Positions 45,501 through 57,240 of a stretch of 64,000 nucleotides of DNA are shown in pieces. Each line of letters begins with the position of its first letter. Position 1 is the stretch's first letter. Source of the stretch: Caprella mutica (lineage: Eukaryota > Arthropoda > Malacostraca > Amphipoda > Caprellidae); NCBI GenBank assembly GCA_947561585.1, contig CANNZV010001176.1:62001-126000 (forward strand). Reading direction: 5' to 3'. Under the pieces are notes generated by a model. It was given only the letters and a program-made list of their open reading frames with translations. It searched no databases and was not told the DNA's origin. The position numbers and the translations under genes are program-made.

Positions 45501-46594
45501 TCCATAGCATTGTAGGTACACTGTTTTAGACCTTTTAGCTGACTTCTAAATTTTTCCATCAGATTTCTCATAGGTAATTTCAACATTTAGTATGCATGAA
45601 TCAATCGGAGATATAGGTATTAGCTATACATGATAAACAAACTGCAAATATATGTACCTTTCCTGTCTGTCAGCTCTCCATACCCCCCAAACTTGATAGG
45701 CTATAAGCCTATTTAAGCTATATTCAGATCGAAAGTATATCCTAACCTACTATAAACTTTATTTCGTGGTGTTTTAGAAATATCTGAATTCCAGACTGCA
45801 TTATATTGTAAATTGCACCAACATGTCAGTGTAATTTTTCCTCTTTGAAAATAATATTATAGCAAAGTCGGTGGATGTTAAGCTATTTATTAATTATTCC
45901 TATGTTAGTGTTACCACTAATTTTCGGTTGATAAATAACTCTTCTGATTGACTAGTAACTCTGTTAGAGATTCAAAATCAACTATGTGAGAACTCATCCC
46001 GAAGACAACTCTGCAGAAACTACACATTATCTCTTTTTAACTATGTAAAAATCAGTTATATATTTCATATTATATGAAAAAATTGAATTATGCATGTTAC
46101 AAACTTTACTAATACTCTGCAGGATTAATAATTAATAAAATCTGCAGTTGAGTTTTCATGAGTAACTCTGTTAGAATTTGAGTTTTCCATTCTAGATAAA
46201 TTGGAAAAATGTTTGTGGAGTAGCCAAATTTTTGAAAAATTGGTGGATTTTTCAGCTTTTTTAAAAAGTCTATGGAATTTTTTGCACCAAGTACAGACTG
46301 GTTTCTGGTAATATTTTGTAAACAGAGTTTCCAAAACTAATGGTATTCCTGAAAAACTACTTAAAATGACTCCTTTTATCCCTTGTTATTATGTTACAGT
46401 CAATTCATTGGCTTATATTAAAAATGATCAAAACTCAAGAGTCTCTGAGTCAGATAGTTACCTACTTATATCTATATGTAGCTTATAACTCAAGTATGTT
46501 CAGATGTTAATTTCAGCTTTTGATACAAATCTATAAGCATAGCGGCGTATGAAAGTAGCAGTACGTTGCACCACTGTACGTTCTGTCTGATAAG

Positions 46595-46936
46595 CCAGTC
46601 TGCAGAATTTGCAACATTTTCCCCAAGATTCTCTAGGACAAATCTAAACCCAATTCTAGAAATTTCAGATCTCTGGAGGAGTCTAGTACTAGGAGATATG
46701 CATCTTGAATTAATTCCTGTCATCATTAATTTAGCTGAGGGAGATTTTGAATCAATTCCTATGTTATCATTAACTTAGCTGAGAGAGATTTTGAATCAAT
46801 TCCTATGTTAACATTAATTAATTTAGCTGAGGGAGATTCTGAATCTGCTGCTGAGACTCTTGACAAAATGTCAAAGTCGAAATAAAATCTCTTGAGGACT
46901 GATAGTCAGGAGACACATTATGCAGAATCTGAGTGG
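46595..46936. mobile_element. CCAG family element with three tandem cores
   Basis: Starts CCAGTCTGCAGAATTTGC; the right end is worn (TGCAGAATCTGAGTGG). Three successive GAATTAATTCCT-type modules, each followed by TTAGCTGAG, lie at about 46706-46845. It is inserted in a relic of the element type seen at 29781 (AGCGGCGTATG and GCACCACTGTACG on the left). Confidence 0.7.
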
Positions 46937-47020
46937 CAGATAGGAATGAAGATTTATTATATATGGAGGTCATTTAGTAATTGTTTTTATGACTTACTGT
47001 ACTAGAATCCAATGTATATA

Positions 47021-47778
47021 CAGGGTGTGCAAAAAAGTAGCGGATTTAAAATTGTTATAATTTGTTAACTAATATTGCTAGAAGATTTACATAGGTTTCA
47101 TTTTGAAGAAGAAAATTCAAAGTTTTATTTTATTTCACCACCACCAAACTCAATAAACTTATCCAAGACTAAAATTGATTTTTAATCAAATTTTGTGTAG
47201 AGTATTAGCATGGGTTCATGATCGTATTCCATTTAAAACGTGTGTATCAAATAAATAAATGGACATTCCACTTAACATAATTTCATAATTTTAACATAAT
47301 GTCATTCCTAAAATCAGTAAATTATAGTTATCACGGATCCATTTTTAAACATTATAAAAGGATAAGTTTTCTGTTTCACTGTTAATTGTGTATTTCTTGG
47401 GGATAATAAACCGCTAAATGATATTAAAGCTCTATAGATGAGCCTATAAACACTCTTTACATATGAATGAATGATATCAAAATAAATTTAAGATTCTTCT
47501 CTTTTAGGTGAAACCTATTTCAGTTGTACATATAGCTGAAATAGTTTACAAATTACAGCCCTTTTAAATTGGCTACTTTTTTGTTAACCTATGCTATAAT
47601 TCTCTATACTGAATGTGACAAAATAAGGTTTTTCATCTTTATTGAGTTTGGTGGTAGTCTTTTATAAAATAAAACTTGGAATTCTTATCTTTAATATTAA
47701 ACCTATTTCAATCTTCTACCACTAATAGTTTTTTAATTTAACCATTTTTAATCTATTACTTTTCTTGCAGACACCCTG
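47021..47778. mobile_element. Tc1/mariner-type MITE with TA duplication
   Basis: 758 bp flanked by TA on both sides. Ends CAGGGTGTGCAAAAAAGTAG and the complement of CTTTTCTTGCAGACACCCTG; the inverted repeats extend about 150 bp (AGTTTTATTTTAT, CACCACCAAACTCAATAAA in both arms). CAGGGTGT ends and TA targets are standard for mariner relatives. No transposase. Confidence 0.85.
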
Positions 47779-47818
47779 TACTACCATTGTTTAATTCTTA
47801 AACTATGCCGCCGCTTAG

Positions 47819-48025
47819 AAGTCAAAACAGGCGCCTCTCAAAGGTCAGAACGGGCGCTGTCGCCTTTGAAGAGGTCAGAACGGGCACTGTCGCCTTTGAA
47901 GAGGTCAGAACCGGCGCTGTCGCCTTTGAAGAGGTTAGAACGGGCGCTGCCGCCTTTCAAGAGGTCAGAACGGGCGCTGCCGCCTTTCAAGAGGTCAGAA
48001 CGGGCCCTGCTGCATCTCAGATGTC
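47819..48025. repeat. 30-bp GC-rich minisatellite, in-frame
   Basis: About seven units of GAGGTCAGAACGGGCGCTGT followed by CGCCTTTGAA. As 30 is a multiple of three a 75-codon ATG frame (47805-48032) runs through, encoding TGAVAFEEVR repeats. It is much more GC-rich than its surroundings. No splice signals or neighbouring exons support a gene. Confidence 0.85.
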
Positions 48026-48058
48026 AAAATAGGAGTCTCTCACACTAAACATTCTATC

Positions 48059-48230
48059 CAGACTGCAGGAATTGCCTTGTAAAGTTTTCTCCAAGAAATC
48101 CTCCATTTTGGCTTCTGTTCTTACTTTTCAGTAAATATATATTAAGCCAGTCTGCAAAAAATATGGGACATTTTGAGAACAAAAGGAATATAATAAATTC
48201 TATAGCACTTAACCAGTTTCTGCAGTCTAA
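48059..48230. repeat. Rearranged CCAG family pieces
   Basis: 48059-48146 is the complement of the right half of 42110-42259 (CCAAGAAATCCTCCATTTTG, GGCTTCTGTTC), then a second CCAGTCTGCAAAAAATATGG start at 48147 runs to CAGTTTCTGCAGTCTA. It looks like two elements fused or one nested in another. Confidence 0.55.
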
Positions 48231-48264
48231 CCATATTAGTCTGTCATAACCATCCTGTTATTCT

Positions 48265-48440
48265 GGGCTGTTCTGATTATTTTAGGAACCCACCACTCAG
48301 GTATATTGCAGATTTTTTAATTTTAAGCACCTTTATTCAAGAAATTCTGAATCCTGCTGAACTGAATTTATTCTAAAATATTGCTTATGATGATAAGAGA
48401 TTTTATTTATTAATTTTATGGGTGTCTAGACCTGTTTGTA
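48265..48440. repeat. Diverged TCACGC family copy
   Basis: TTTTTTAATTTTAAGCACCT, TCTGAATCCTGCTGAACTGA and ATTTATTCTAAAATATTGCT parallel 41090-41170. A further inverted relic lies about 48960-49130. Confidence 0.5.
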
Positions 48441-48743
48441 GAATCTCTGAAATACACTGAAACTGAAGCAAATATAAATGGTAGAATATTGTTCACAAAT
48501 TTTTAATGTTAAGTTAAGAGAGGCTATTAATTCCAAGGGCTATTTATTCCTCTCCCTACTTCAGGTCATTTGATAGTGACGAGATGTTCACCCAAAGACA
48601 TTATAACGTCATCAAGGGCAATTTGTAAATGAAAAGGTTCCGTTTCATTGATTCTACATCGCCTGTTGAAGATATGTATTTTATGAGTGTTTATGTGGTT
48701 TGAGAACATAGTCAGTTAGGGTGCCATAATATTGCTACTGCGT

Positions 48744-48876
48744 TAGGGTACATACACAATACAGGCAGAACACCATTAATGTTGATTGGTTTTCATATGC
48801 AGAGATGCTGGGCAGGTCATACTGCAAGCAGAGCGGAACTCCCTTCGCTTGTAGTGTGTGAGTACCCTATTACTTC
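48744..48876. mobile_element. Small palindromic MITE
   Basis: Starts TTAGGGTACATACACAATAC and ends GTAGTGTGTGAGTACCCTA. About 130 bp, moderately GC-rich. No other full copy seen here. Confidence 0.5.
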
Positions 48877-49129
48877 AAATATTGCCTATTAGTAAAAGAA
48901 CTTAAAATATATTCAGTTAGCCTAAAACTAGGATGTCATATTGCAGCACACTTAACTAACTTCAGCCTCAAACCACAGAAACCATAATTAATATTATAGC
49001 TTCAAAGCGCTCATAAAATCAATAAATCAAAACATATGTGATGAGTTATTGCACTTCTTTCAATAAGCAACCATTTAGAATATATAAGGTTCAGCAGGAT
49101 AGACTTTTTCTTATGAAAAGTTGCTTAAA

Positions 49130-51353
49130 GTTAAAGAACCAGGATTTAACTTTGAGACCCTATGTCAGGAAAGTCTCAAGCTTAATGGGTAAATGAAAAG
49201 TATTCTCTTCTGATGCACAATTTTTGGATTATTTCACTTATTTACATGCTTTACTACTCATTTATTATATTTCAAATTTTGGACTAAGTCACCCATTTAG
49301 CTGAACACTCTTGAGAATAAATTTATGTAAAGTACCGCACAAATGTAGCGAAATTGTTCTCAAGTAAAAATCTCCCACCTGATAGCCAAACCTCTCTTCT
49401 TAAAAATACCTATCTTAAATGTGGTGACCGGTATTCAAAAGCTTAATATTTTCACCCTACAATGATTACTTTCCTGTCTTACGTAGAAATATTGTGTATT
49501 TCGTCCCCTCAACATCATCAATAGTATATTCTACAGAAAGGTTTTTTCTAAGAAAGTCAAGTTTTCTCTCAAGTAAAGCTAAATTTTCTTTCAAAATAAC
49601 CAAAACATCATGAATTCTCTCCAAAATAACATTGTATTAGTGGCATAGGAAAAATATCAGATATTTTTCTCCATTTGCATTTGAAGTGCTCAATATTATT
49701 CTCTTAAACTCACCTGCCAAATGGAAGACTGGCCAGCTGGTTGTAGAAATGTAGACCTCACAAATGTAGATTCATCATATTTCTAATGTTCCTATACTTG
49801 ATAGTCAAGAATAATTTTCCATCAAATCATTAGTCAACTTATCCTATAATCAATTAAAAAATATGACATAGCTAATTGTTTTTTCTCGTTAATTTCTGTT
49901 TGTCTCATCCCCAATCAGATGGTGACTGTAAATTTCTAAAGTAACTCTGGGATAATCTACTGGGTGAAGTTCTTCATATCTGCTAGTGTCACTCAAATGT
50001 TACCAACTCTGGCAGTAAACTAAGATGAGGCCCTGTTGCTAGCTATAGATATAGATATTACAGGTATCTGTTTTTGAATAACATTTGAATAATCATCATT
50101 GAGTATTATACAAGTTGATCAATCAATCAATTCATTCACTGTAGTTGATCAATCCATTGTAACCTAATCTTTCTTTCCACCAGCTAAAAGTGAAAAGGAT
50201 TTCATACCGTTTATCACTTCGACTGACCTAACAGGATCTGGGCTATAGAGGTAATCCTTACCTTCATCTTCATCAGGAACGACTCTGTCTCCTAACTTGC
50301 ATGGTAAGCTATTCTATATTAACTAGCTTGTAGCTTCCTAACGTTATTTCATTAATGATTAAGAGAATAAATTTTGTTCTATTGAGCAAATATTATTCAT
50401 TATTTTGTTTTGCATTATTTTATTTAGTTGGCGTGAATTTTCTAAATATCCTCTTAAATTATTTATATACATGATATCCCATAAAAATAATCCCGTGGTA
50501 TTAATTGCCATAATTAAAATCATTTAGTACAATATTACTTTAAAAAATATTTTTTATCGATCTATAAGTTAGTGATGAAGAAATAAACAGAAGTACAATG
50601 TAGCTAGTAAAGGATTAATTAGCGAAAGAAATGTATGGGTAAAGATCAGTGATTTTTGTAGGCTAATAAACATCAAATCCCTTTCCAATATTTTCTGACC
50701 AAATACGTCTTAGGAACCAGTTCTCCATTACTCGTACAAATTTTCCACTATGGGTTTGTGCACCAATCTACATAAACCTAAAATATCAAATGAATTACCA
50801 TAAAGTTCCTGATCTGGTGCAGTGATGTAGTCATTAAGTATTTGCAAGATTTCCTTTGTAAAACAAATTAAACAATTGTCTTTAAAGTTGTTAATTGCCA
50901 CATAGTCCTTTCCGAATTGAAAGTTTTTCTGCGAATTTCTCGTGAGTTTCTGTATTTTTTTCTATTTTTTCACTTAATAGCAAAATTAAAAGCTCTCAAA
51001 AGAGTGGGCACATTTTTCTGGGACACTCTACTTATGTATTTATTATAAAGCAACAAACTAAAGAAATTAAAATAATATTCTAGTTTTAACTCATTATTAC
51101 AAAGTTGTTTGTGTTGATTATAATATATATATAATGGTAGGTATAGCTATATTATTTACATCAATGAAATAGTTCCAGTTATTAATAATAGTAACGATAT
51201 TCTAAATCTAGAATATTTGTTTCCTTACATTGCACATCATTGTAGTTTATAATGCATTTGGCTTATTAATGTATCATGATAATCATGTTATCTTTCCTAT
51301 TCGAATAAATGTACATACATTGACAAATGCTTTTGGAATAACATCTTTTTTCA
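49130..51353. other. No gene recognised
   Basis: AT-rich intergenic DNA. Isolated acceptor-like tracts (for example near 50180) lead into frames that stop quickly. No repeats with clear structure. Confidence 0.4.
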
Positions 51354-51387
51354 GCTGGTGTTCTCAGCAAGGTTTACTTCGTTTCAG

Positions 51388-51470
51388 ATGAGGTTTTTTG
51401 CAAAGACCCCGAACACTTCTCCCAGCATCACTCCTGAATTATTGGCAAACCCTACTGCAAACGCACTGAG
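51388..51470 (+). other. Weak candidate exon
   Basis: CGTTTCAG precedes ATG at 51388, and an earlier TTTTTTCAG ends at 51353. An open frame (MRFFAKTPNTSPSITPELL...) runs to a strong donor, GAG/GTAAGT, at 51471. It ends in a phase that does not join the aldo-keto reductase first exons in frame, so it could be a non-coding leader, an exon of an unknown gene, or chance. I do not recognise the peptide. Confidence 0.22.
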
Positions 51471-53655
51471 GTAAGTCGTACAATGTGTTCATCCACTGCA
51501 ATTGAATAGAAGTGCAGGGTGTGTTTTTTATTTCTTCCGATTCTAAAGTTGGATAAGTTTGCATCCAATTAGCTGATTTACACAAACCTGGTCTGAATCG
51601 ACTCCACATTGTTTATGGTCTTACTTGGTTTGTAAAACAGGTTCCCTATATATACCTTTGGAATTAAAGTATTTTTTCTCAAATTGTAGGCTGCAAATTA
51701 ACTTCTAAAGTTTTTGAAGATGCTTGTAAAAAGTTGAGCCAATTTTATCAAACTCTTCTTTTCGGATGGAGTACTTCATATCGATGGGGGAATCAATGCC
51801 CACAATTTTTCCCATTGGTCAGTCACCCACCCACTCACAAAAAGGACGTCAGGACATAGCTATTTAAATGAAAAGTTCCCTGGCAGGGGGATTGGAAATA
51901 TTATTAAGACCTTATTAAGCCGGTAAGACCTTATTACCGGCTTTCTCGCTCACTTGACTTGAGTCCGGTGGACTTTTTCTTCCTGGGTTTTAATCAAAGA
52001 CTCGTATCAACCCCGAATAATTAATTTGTTTAAATCGGCCAATTGGATGCATAGTTATTCAAGTTTAGAATCGGGACAAATAAGTAAAAAAAACCTGTAT
52101 TATGCTACTGTTATATATAATAGTTATGTAATTAATCTAAGTATTTGTCCCAATATAATATGCATGTCATGACTATTATAGTAGGCTGATGAATATGTAG
52201 ATTCATGCTTATTCAATGGCAGTGGATACATTTTTTGTTGAATTTCAAATTATGTATCTAATTCATTTATCAATAGGTATTATTAAAAATAATAAATCAC
52301 AACATTAGAGATAATTGATTTTGCCACTTTTTACTTTTATCTTAATTCTTGAGCTTTATAATTTCACAATCTTTCATGTAGATAATAATATGTAAATGAA
52401 GAAATAATATTTTTTCCAATAATTTGATTCACTTAGTGATATTTGCTTATAAAAGTTAAAAAAAACTTCCAGAAATAATATATATACTCTATATGAATGT
52501 TTATTTTTACGCAGATCCTCTTCATGAATTGAGCTGAAGCAATGTGGTGAAATGGTGACTCCTTTCAGTGGACAACTGGACATGCAGTTCTCTTAGCGGT
52601 GGTGTCATCAAAAGCATTTTAATAAACTGCTACTTATCTATATTACAATTTTTATATGATAAATATATTTGATACCGTGAAACGAATTAGGATCTTTTGT
52701 ATTTGAAATATCAATAAAAAATATACATTATGTAAATTATGAAATTCCATTTTTAGCTGTTCAGAGTTTCACGGTGATAATGTTGTTTTATTCTGCGTGA
52801 ATCAGCATTTTTCATTTTTTAAATGGTAGTAATATAACTAGATATGGTTATTTAATTAATAAGTGTTCTTTTAAATGGTATATGCGTGCGTTTTAACTCT
52901 AACTCTCATCTGATTTAACAATAGTTGTTTAGTTGGTAGAAGTTTCTTAATAAACTCAAGTTAGAAAATGTGCTGTTTCCGGTTACCATAGTAGAATACA
53001 ACTATGACATTGTAGTCATAGTTGGACTAGAAGTAGACTTGGACATAGTAGTCCAACTAAGTGGTGTTTTAGTAGATCTGCCTAGACAGAACATTAGTTA
53101 AGCAGTAATTTCTGCTACTGTTTTCTATAGAAGTTAGATAAAGAAATACAGAAGTTTGGATACTTCTATTAAGAACCAATGTGAATGAATAGGAAAATAT
53201 TGGGTGGATTCAATGTGTGTTACAGTACATGAAATTAGAAAAGAAGTGAAATTGCTTCCTTAAAGTAAAGAACTCTTGCATTACTGATTTGCGTTCGGTT
53301 AACTGAAACTTGTATTTAATTTCTTTCTACAAACTTGAAAACGAGCTAAGAAACCTGCTCGAAATATTGTTTATTAAAATACTGGTGTACTTTCCCGTTA
53401 AAAATAACGGGTCATCATGAATACCAATTTATTTCCCATTATTAAGGGATTACTTTTAATGAATTCAATTAAAATTTTATTTTCTGGTATGTCTAATTTA
53501 TTTTATACTGTAGATAAAATACATTAAAAAATTGAATAAAAACTGGAATTTAAACATCCAAGTCAATATATTCCCGTGCGTAACTGACACCAAATAAATA
53601 AACACACTAGGGAAATTATTAGAATAGATGTTTTAAAATCCAATAGTAGGTTACT
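51471..53655. other. No gene recognised
   Basis: AT-rich. A 69-codon minus-strand frame at 52374-52583 has an unremarkable sequence with no supporting splice signals. Nothing structured is seen. Confidence 0.38.
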
Positions 53656-53658
53656 CTC

Positions 53659-53857
53659 ACTGAAGGCTCTGTTACACGGTGCGAGTTGGCCTAGCGAGTT
53701 ACTGTAGTACAGCTACTCGCACAGTGTGACTGCATCGGTCGAGTAACTGTCATGGAAATTCAATGCTATTACATTGAGCTACTGGCATGCGATTACACAG
53801 GGACAGCTGCTGTCCACTGTCACGACAGTTCTCTCACCGTGTAACAAGGCCTTCAGT
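53659..53857. mobile_element. Palindromic MITE with TGTTACACGG ends
   Basis: About 200 bp; left ACTGAAGGCTCTGTTACACG, right CGTGTAACAAGGCCTTCAGT, complementary apart from two or three positions. The interior is relatively GC-rich (CTACTCGCACAGTGTGACTG). The target duplication is not clear. Confidence 0.75.
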
Positions 53858-53937
53858 ATACTTAGACTTCTATAATTATTGTTCTACATTTAACAAACAG
53901 CAATTTTATGCTCTATGAAATATTTTAGGAAGAAGAG

Positions 53938-54265
53938 TACTAAGTTTCAAGTTATTGGTACACGTCAGAAAAGAATATATAAAAATTATAATTATTATTC
54001 AAATTTGTTAATGGATACCAATTTAAATCAAAAATAAATAATTATTATTATTTATTACACAAGAGATTTTTAAGTGTTCGAAAATATGGAACCGTGTGAT
54101 AACACGGAACTAACTCTAAAATGGAACATGTTGAATTTCTGAACCATTGCTTCAATAACCTCATCTGGATTATAATATTGATGTTTTATACAAACGGTAA
54201 TCAATTCCGAGACATGACTCGAAATGAGTACCACTTTTATTAAAGCGAGGCCTGCCTGTAATTAG
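53938..54265. repeat. GGTAAG family copy and a TACAGGC-type end
   Basis: TAAGTTTCAAGTTATTGGTA at the left and GAACCGTGTGATAACACGGA at the right outline a GGTAAG MITE. It is followed by CTCGAAATGAGTACCACTTT and TATTAAAGCGAGGCCTGCCT, the complement of a stretch near 17259-17320. The whole mirrors 16795-17320 in inverted order. Confidence 0.5.
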
Positions 54266-54489
54266 TTCTCATAATTATGTCAGAATATTATGATTACAAT
54301 TTTGTAAGGAATAAGGTTGATTTATAGTAAATGTAATCATGTGTTAAATATTTTTCACTCTTTGTGGAGATAAAATTTTAATAAACTATATGCGAGACCC
54401 GTTTATTGATACCTTGTTCCATTCCAACTTCAAATTGGTGGTTATTATAATATACTGTATTAGCTATGTACAACTATAATCTAATAGCA

Positions 54490-55610
54490 ATATATTTTAC
54501 CCTAAAAGAAATTTTGATGCGCGAAAAGGTAGTGAGTGCACCCCACCACGGTTCAATCTGCACTGAAAAGAATGACGGTGTCCGTGCCCCGCCCCTTTGT
54601 GTGTGGGAGAGGGAGGGGGAATGGTGGTAGGTGGAGCTTTCGACATAAATTCATTAGACCTCAGGCCAGTTTGCCCAAGTTACAGTCGGCCTTGAGATCA
54701 TAATATGTAAATCACATTTGCGCAGTTCCATTAGATGTAAATACGATTAGAAGCTAGGTCTTTCGATGCAAAGTCCATTATCTTGAAAGTATTTGTTCTG
54801 GGTACTGTTTTTCATATGATTGAATGGTTGTAAGACTGTTTGTCTTATTTCTTTATTGCCAAGTCCCTCTTATTTTATTGATATTAGTCCTTGGTAGGTT
54901 TTTCATAAAGATTTTAGACCTTAGTACAGGTTTGCATTGAAACTTTATACCTAGTTCCTATTATAGATAAAATATTCTTACCGGAGTACGATTGTTTTTA
55001 AAAAAGTTTGTGGAGATTTTATTTGCTTTAAATTCATTAGGTTTAAAGATTATTTATTTTAAATTTGAATGATTCAGTACGGCTTGTACTAATACTTTAT
55101 ACCCCAGAACTATTTTTATTGTATTTCTTTATGTTAAATACAAATATCTTCGTATCATTAGATCTAAGTAAGTTTTATTTAAAAAAAATTGGTCTGTATA
55201 CGATTTGCATAAGAAATATTTATATTATTACCGTTTATTTAGAGGATAGACTACCTGAGTACTATTTGCTATATTACTTTTAGATATAAAATAACTTTTT
55301 TTTGTATTCCATACCGTCAAGTACGACTTATATTAAATTTATTATCTCAAAGTAGTGTTTGTGGTAAGACTATTTATCTCTGTCCGGTTTTTACAGATAT
55401 GATTAGTTTGTGTTCGCATTTATTATAATAATATTTATTCTATTACCATTTATTTTAAATTGTTCGATCTCAGTCCTTGTTTTCTTTATTCAAGTAGGTG
55501 CTAGTACGGTTTTCGTTATAATTATTATTACGTAATACGATTTGAGATAAGTGATTCGGTGTTAGGCCTTTATACCTAAGGCACCTCTCCCGTTAAAATT
55601 CATACAATAT
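54490..55610 (-). repeat. GC-rich block plus AT-rich degenerate array (inverted partner of 13190-14230)
   Basis: The reverse complement of 54541-54645 matches 14057-14180 closely: CCCCTCCCTCTCCCACACAC, AAAGGGGCGGG, and later CGTGGTG-GGGTG. The flanking array (54650-55610) has a loose period near 45 bp with GACCTTAGTAC-like words. An AT-rich 72-codon frame at 55065-55283 is part of the array. Confidence 0.65.
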
Positions 55611-55867
55611 TATTACAGTATCCTCTTATAATAAATATTTTCTATGATGACGAGTGTCAAAGAAAATTTTCTATTAGACATCGGAGACTATAGTAAATTA
55701 TATTTTTGACTGCTTCTTTTAAATCATTCGTATGTAATTGATGCTTTTGAAGAAATATTTTACTTAATGTCTAGGAACTGAAAAATATATGGTACCTTAG
55801 AGATATAAATCATTCTATCAAACCATTATAGGTACTTAATTTTGATATTTTTTATTAATAATCTTCC

Positions 55868-56069
55868 ATGTTACAGAGTATGTCAGTTAAAGCCAATTAA
55901 TTGGCTTATATTTCAAATGATCAAAATTCAAATATATGTAGGGAGTTTAATTTTTTAAAATTGATTGCTATGTCCCCATGTTAATTTTGGCTTGAAATCT
56001 TCAGAAAATGAGCCAAAATTGGCTTGGCTATGAATATTGGTCTGCAGTTTGCCAGCCTCTGAAACATGG
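55868..56069. mobile_element. CATGTT family element, uninterrupted copy
   Basis: Starts CCATGTTACAGAGTATGTCA and ends CCAGCCTCTGAAACATGG. Internal AAGCCAATTAATTGGCTT, a core variant TTGATTGCTATGTCCCCATG, and GGCTTGAAATCTTCAGAAAA. It shows the empty TTAA used by the insertion at 42532. Confidence 0.8.
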
Positions 56070-56222
56070 ATAAACTATAGATATTTTCATCTGGTAACTG
56101 TCCCTGTACCCGATGGTAATCTTTTTCTACTCATATCTAATGGCGTGATGACTTTGAACCTTAGATTACGCAGATGAAGATAAAAACTATGTATATAGGT
56201 GATATAGTCATATAGATATAAA

Positions 56223-56395
56223 CTACCTACATGGTGTAGGTAATAGTGAATAAGAAATAAACTACCTACATGGTGTAGGTAATAGTGAATAAGAAATAAA
56301 CTACCTACATGGTGTAGGACTGTAGGTAATAGTGAACAACAAGTTAAAAACTACCTACATTGTGTATGTAGCTAATATCGAATAACAAGTTGAAG
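56223..56395. repeat. Tandem repeat, 39-bp unit, four copies
   Basis: CTACCTACATGGTGTAGGTA then ATAGTGAATAAGAAATAAA, starting at 56223, 56262, 56301 and (after an 11-bp expansion) 56351. Each unit holds a small dyad CTACCTACA-TGTAGGTA. A GGTCAAGGTCACAAAGGTCA stretch follows. Confidence 0.85.
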
Positions 56396-57016
56396 GTCAA
56401 GGTCACAAAGGTCAAAGGTCAAGATCACAAAATGGTCAAAATCAATTGAAGCGAATGCATGCGCTCTACGAGTACCCGTTCTAGTTTACCCATATAAATA
56501 CGCCTAAAATATTAAAATTTAAACCAGCACAGGGAATGTTTAAATACTGAAACAATCACAGTACTCTGAAAGTTAAGTTGTTAACATAGGTCAATCCCCA
56601 CTGTCCGAGTACTGCTAGGTGCACTTATTTGCTAGCATATATCTCTCGTGTCACTGATAATACATTCATGCAATATATTTGTTAATGTTGTTTACCAAAT
56701 GGATATGCTCTTGAAAATTAGCTGAGTCATCTCGCAATTAGTATCTATATGATGTAACAATAATATCTGTAATGTTGTCTTGGATGTCTTGTAAGACTAC
56801 CATGATTGTTGTTGTATTAGGTACCAAGCCATTTTTAAAAACGTTCATAATACAGAGAAGAATTTATTAAATAGTTAATATGCGATTTTGAAGCCAAATT
56901 ATTACGTTTTATAAATAAAATGTATAGTTTTTAATAATATAAATTTAATTTCACTTGCCAGGAAATTTATTCAACAGTGCAGCCATTAATTTTTTTTCTG
57001 TGGAGCATTAATGATC

Positions 57017-57188
57017 AGGTTTGTGACAATATGCCTTTAAAATCATAGATCTTAAGAATATCACAGACGTAATGAAATGGTATCGAATACTATATACCGC
57101 TGGTGTAGAACCATTCAATACTCTATAATTCTCTCCGTCTGTAATATTTTCAGGATCTATGATTTTAAAAGCATATTGTCACAACCCT
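57017..57188. mobile_element. Palindromic MITE, TGTGAC family, copy 3
   Basis: AGGTTTGTGACAATATGCCT to GCATATTGTCACAACCCT, with GGTATCGAATACTATATACC inside. The most symmetrical copy. Confidence 0.87.
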
Positions 57189-57240
57189 AGTAATGACCAA
57201 TTTCTACTGTGAAATTAGAGGGTGCACACATCAGTGCACT

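Noticed and set aside
50160..50290. Acceptor-like CCACCAG followed by a moderately GC-rich stretch
   Set aside because: All frames stop within about 16 codons and no donor follows in a sensible position.
56390..56440. GGTCAAGGTCACAAAGGTCA as a nuclear-receptor response element
   Set aside because: It is part of a degenerate GGTCAAG repeat tract in transposon-rich intergenic DNA; half-sites arise there by repetition.
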